From Chromohalobacter canadensis (GTDB taxonomy: Bacteria > Pseudomonadota > Gammaproteobacteria > Pseudomonadales > Halomonadaceae): a DNA stretch of 64,000 nt. Shown one piece after another: positions 63,943-64,000 of the stretch (its first letter is position 1; each line of letters begins with the position of its first letter). The stretch spans positions 62,001-126,000 of the forward strand of contig NZ_CP140151.1 of NCBI RefSeq assembly GCF_034479555.1, read 5' to 3'. The translations under genes were made by a program, and so were the position numbers. The notes below the pieces were generated by a model. The model saw only the letters and a list, made by a program, of their open reading frames with translations, was not told the DNA's origin and ran no database searches.

Positions 63943-64000
63943 TGACACTTCGCAAGCGCGCGCAACCGTCTCCCATCGCCCGCCGCCGCTGGCAGATCTT
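63939..64000 (+). CDS. yejE: Start of peptide ABC transporter permease YejE (cut by window end)
   Basis: Only the first 20 codons are visible, starting at an ATG that overlaps the yejB stop (ATGA), with GGGAGG just upstream. The basic start [19 protein letters not shown] fits the cytoplasmic N-terminus of YejE. The name rests mainly on position after yejAB. Confidence 0.75.
   Translation, partial: MMTLRKRAQPSPIARRRWQI

Overview
The window is about 64 kb of gene-dense, high-GC chromosome from a gammaproteobacterium. The set of families fits a halophilic member of the Halomonadaceae (Halomonas/Chromohalobacter type): a glycine-betaine ABC transporter, a K+/H+ antiporter, separate TusBCD and TusE, YejABE, NfuA, and a respiratory formate dehydrogenase with DUF3305/DUF3306 partners. 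The taxonomic call is inferred from family content, not from a search.

Layout. 1-3.3 kb: the end of a 7TM membrane gene with an ATP-grasp ligase partner, then zur, hisI, yidD and sufE. 3.3-5.8 kb: a tyrosine recombinase and a KfrA-like coiled-coil DNA-binding protein, divergently transcribed around an AT-rich region with a strong palindrome; this is the clearest accessory insert. 5.8-12.7 kb: nfuA, metH, and a siroheme sulfite/nitrite reductase with DUF934. 12.7-18.9 kb: smrA, a gamma-glutamylcyclotransferase-like gene, yihY, arsC, wrbA, a DUF2069 gene, an unassigned permease, a decayed cyclotransferase fragment and pdxH. 18.9-22.2 kb: a betaine/proline transporter operon read leftward from a good sigma-70 promoter. 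22.3-28.6 kb: a Pat-type protein acetyltransferase divergent from a class II histone-deacetylase-like enzyme, then a cupin regulator and an APC permease.

28.7-41.3 kb: a formate dehydrogenase and molybdenum-cofactor cluster. It contains an HTH/PBP regulator, fdhD, DUF3305, DUF3306, a polyferredoxin, a TorD-like chaperone, a Tat-signal mini-protein, fdhA, fdhB, fdhC, a DUF1244 gene, moaB and moeA. Regulator, sulfur insertion, chaperone, catalytic subunits and cofactor synthesis are all side by side. 41.3-43.5 kb: acpH and the tRNA thiolation relay tusE-B-C-D. 43.5-45.4 kb: a probable small RNA, a weak small ORF, a Bax1-family protein and two tandem tRNA-Ser genes (TGA, CGA). 45.4-49.1 kb: a phosphoesterase, a small zinc-ribbon protein, an NhaP2-type antiporter and a degenerate kinase-like protein. 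49.1-51.9 kb: a TPP riboswitch and a thiamine-precursor ABC transporter. 52-60.9 kb: housekeeping genes (esterase, YhhQ, ArsR-type regulator, sohB, SCP2, nudC, dnaQ, rnhA, methyltransferase, gloB, mltD). 61-64 kb: yejA, yejB and the first codons of yejE.

Most of the window is ordinary core genome. The best leads for something undescribed are the recombinase-KfrA pair, the promoter-terminator unit at 43.56-43.68 kb with no ORF, the acetylation writer/eraser pair, and the unnamed accessory proteins of the formate dehydrogenase cluster. No rRNA, CRISPR array, prophage or insertion sequence was seen.
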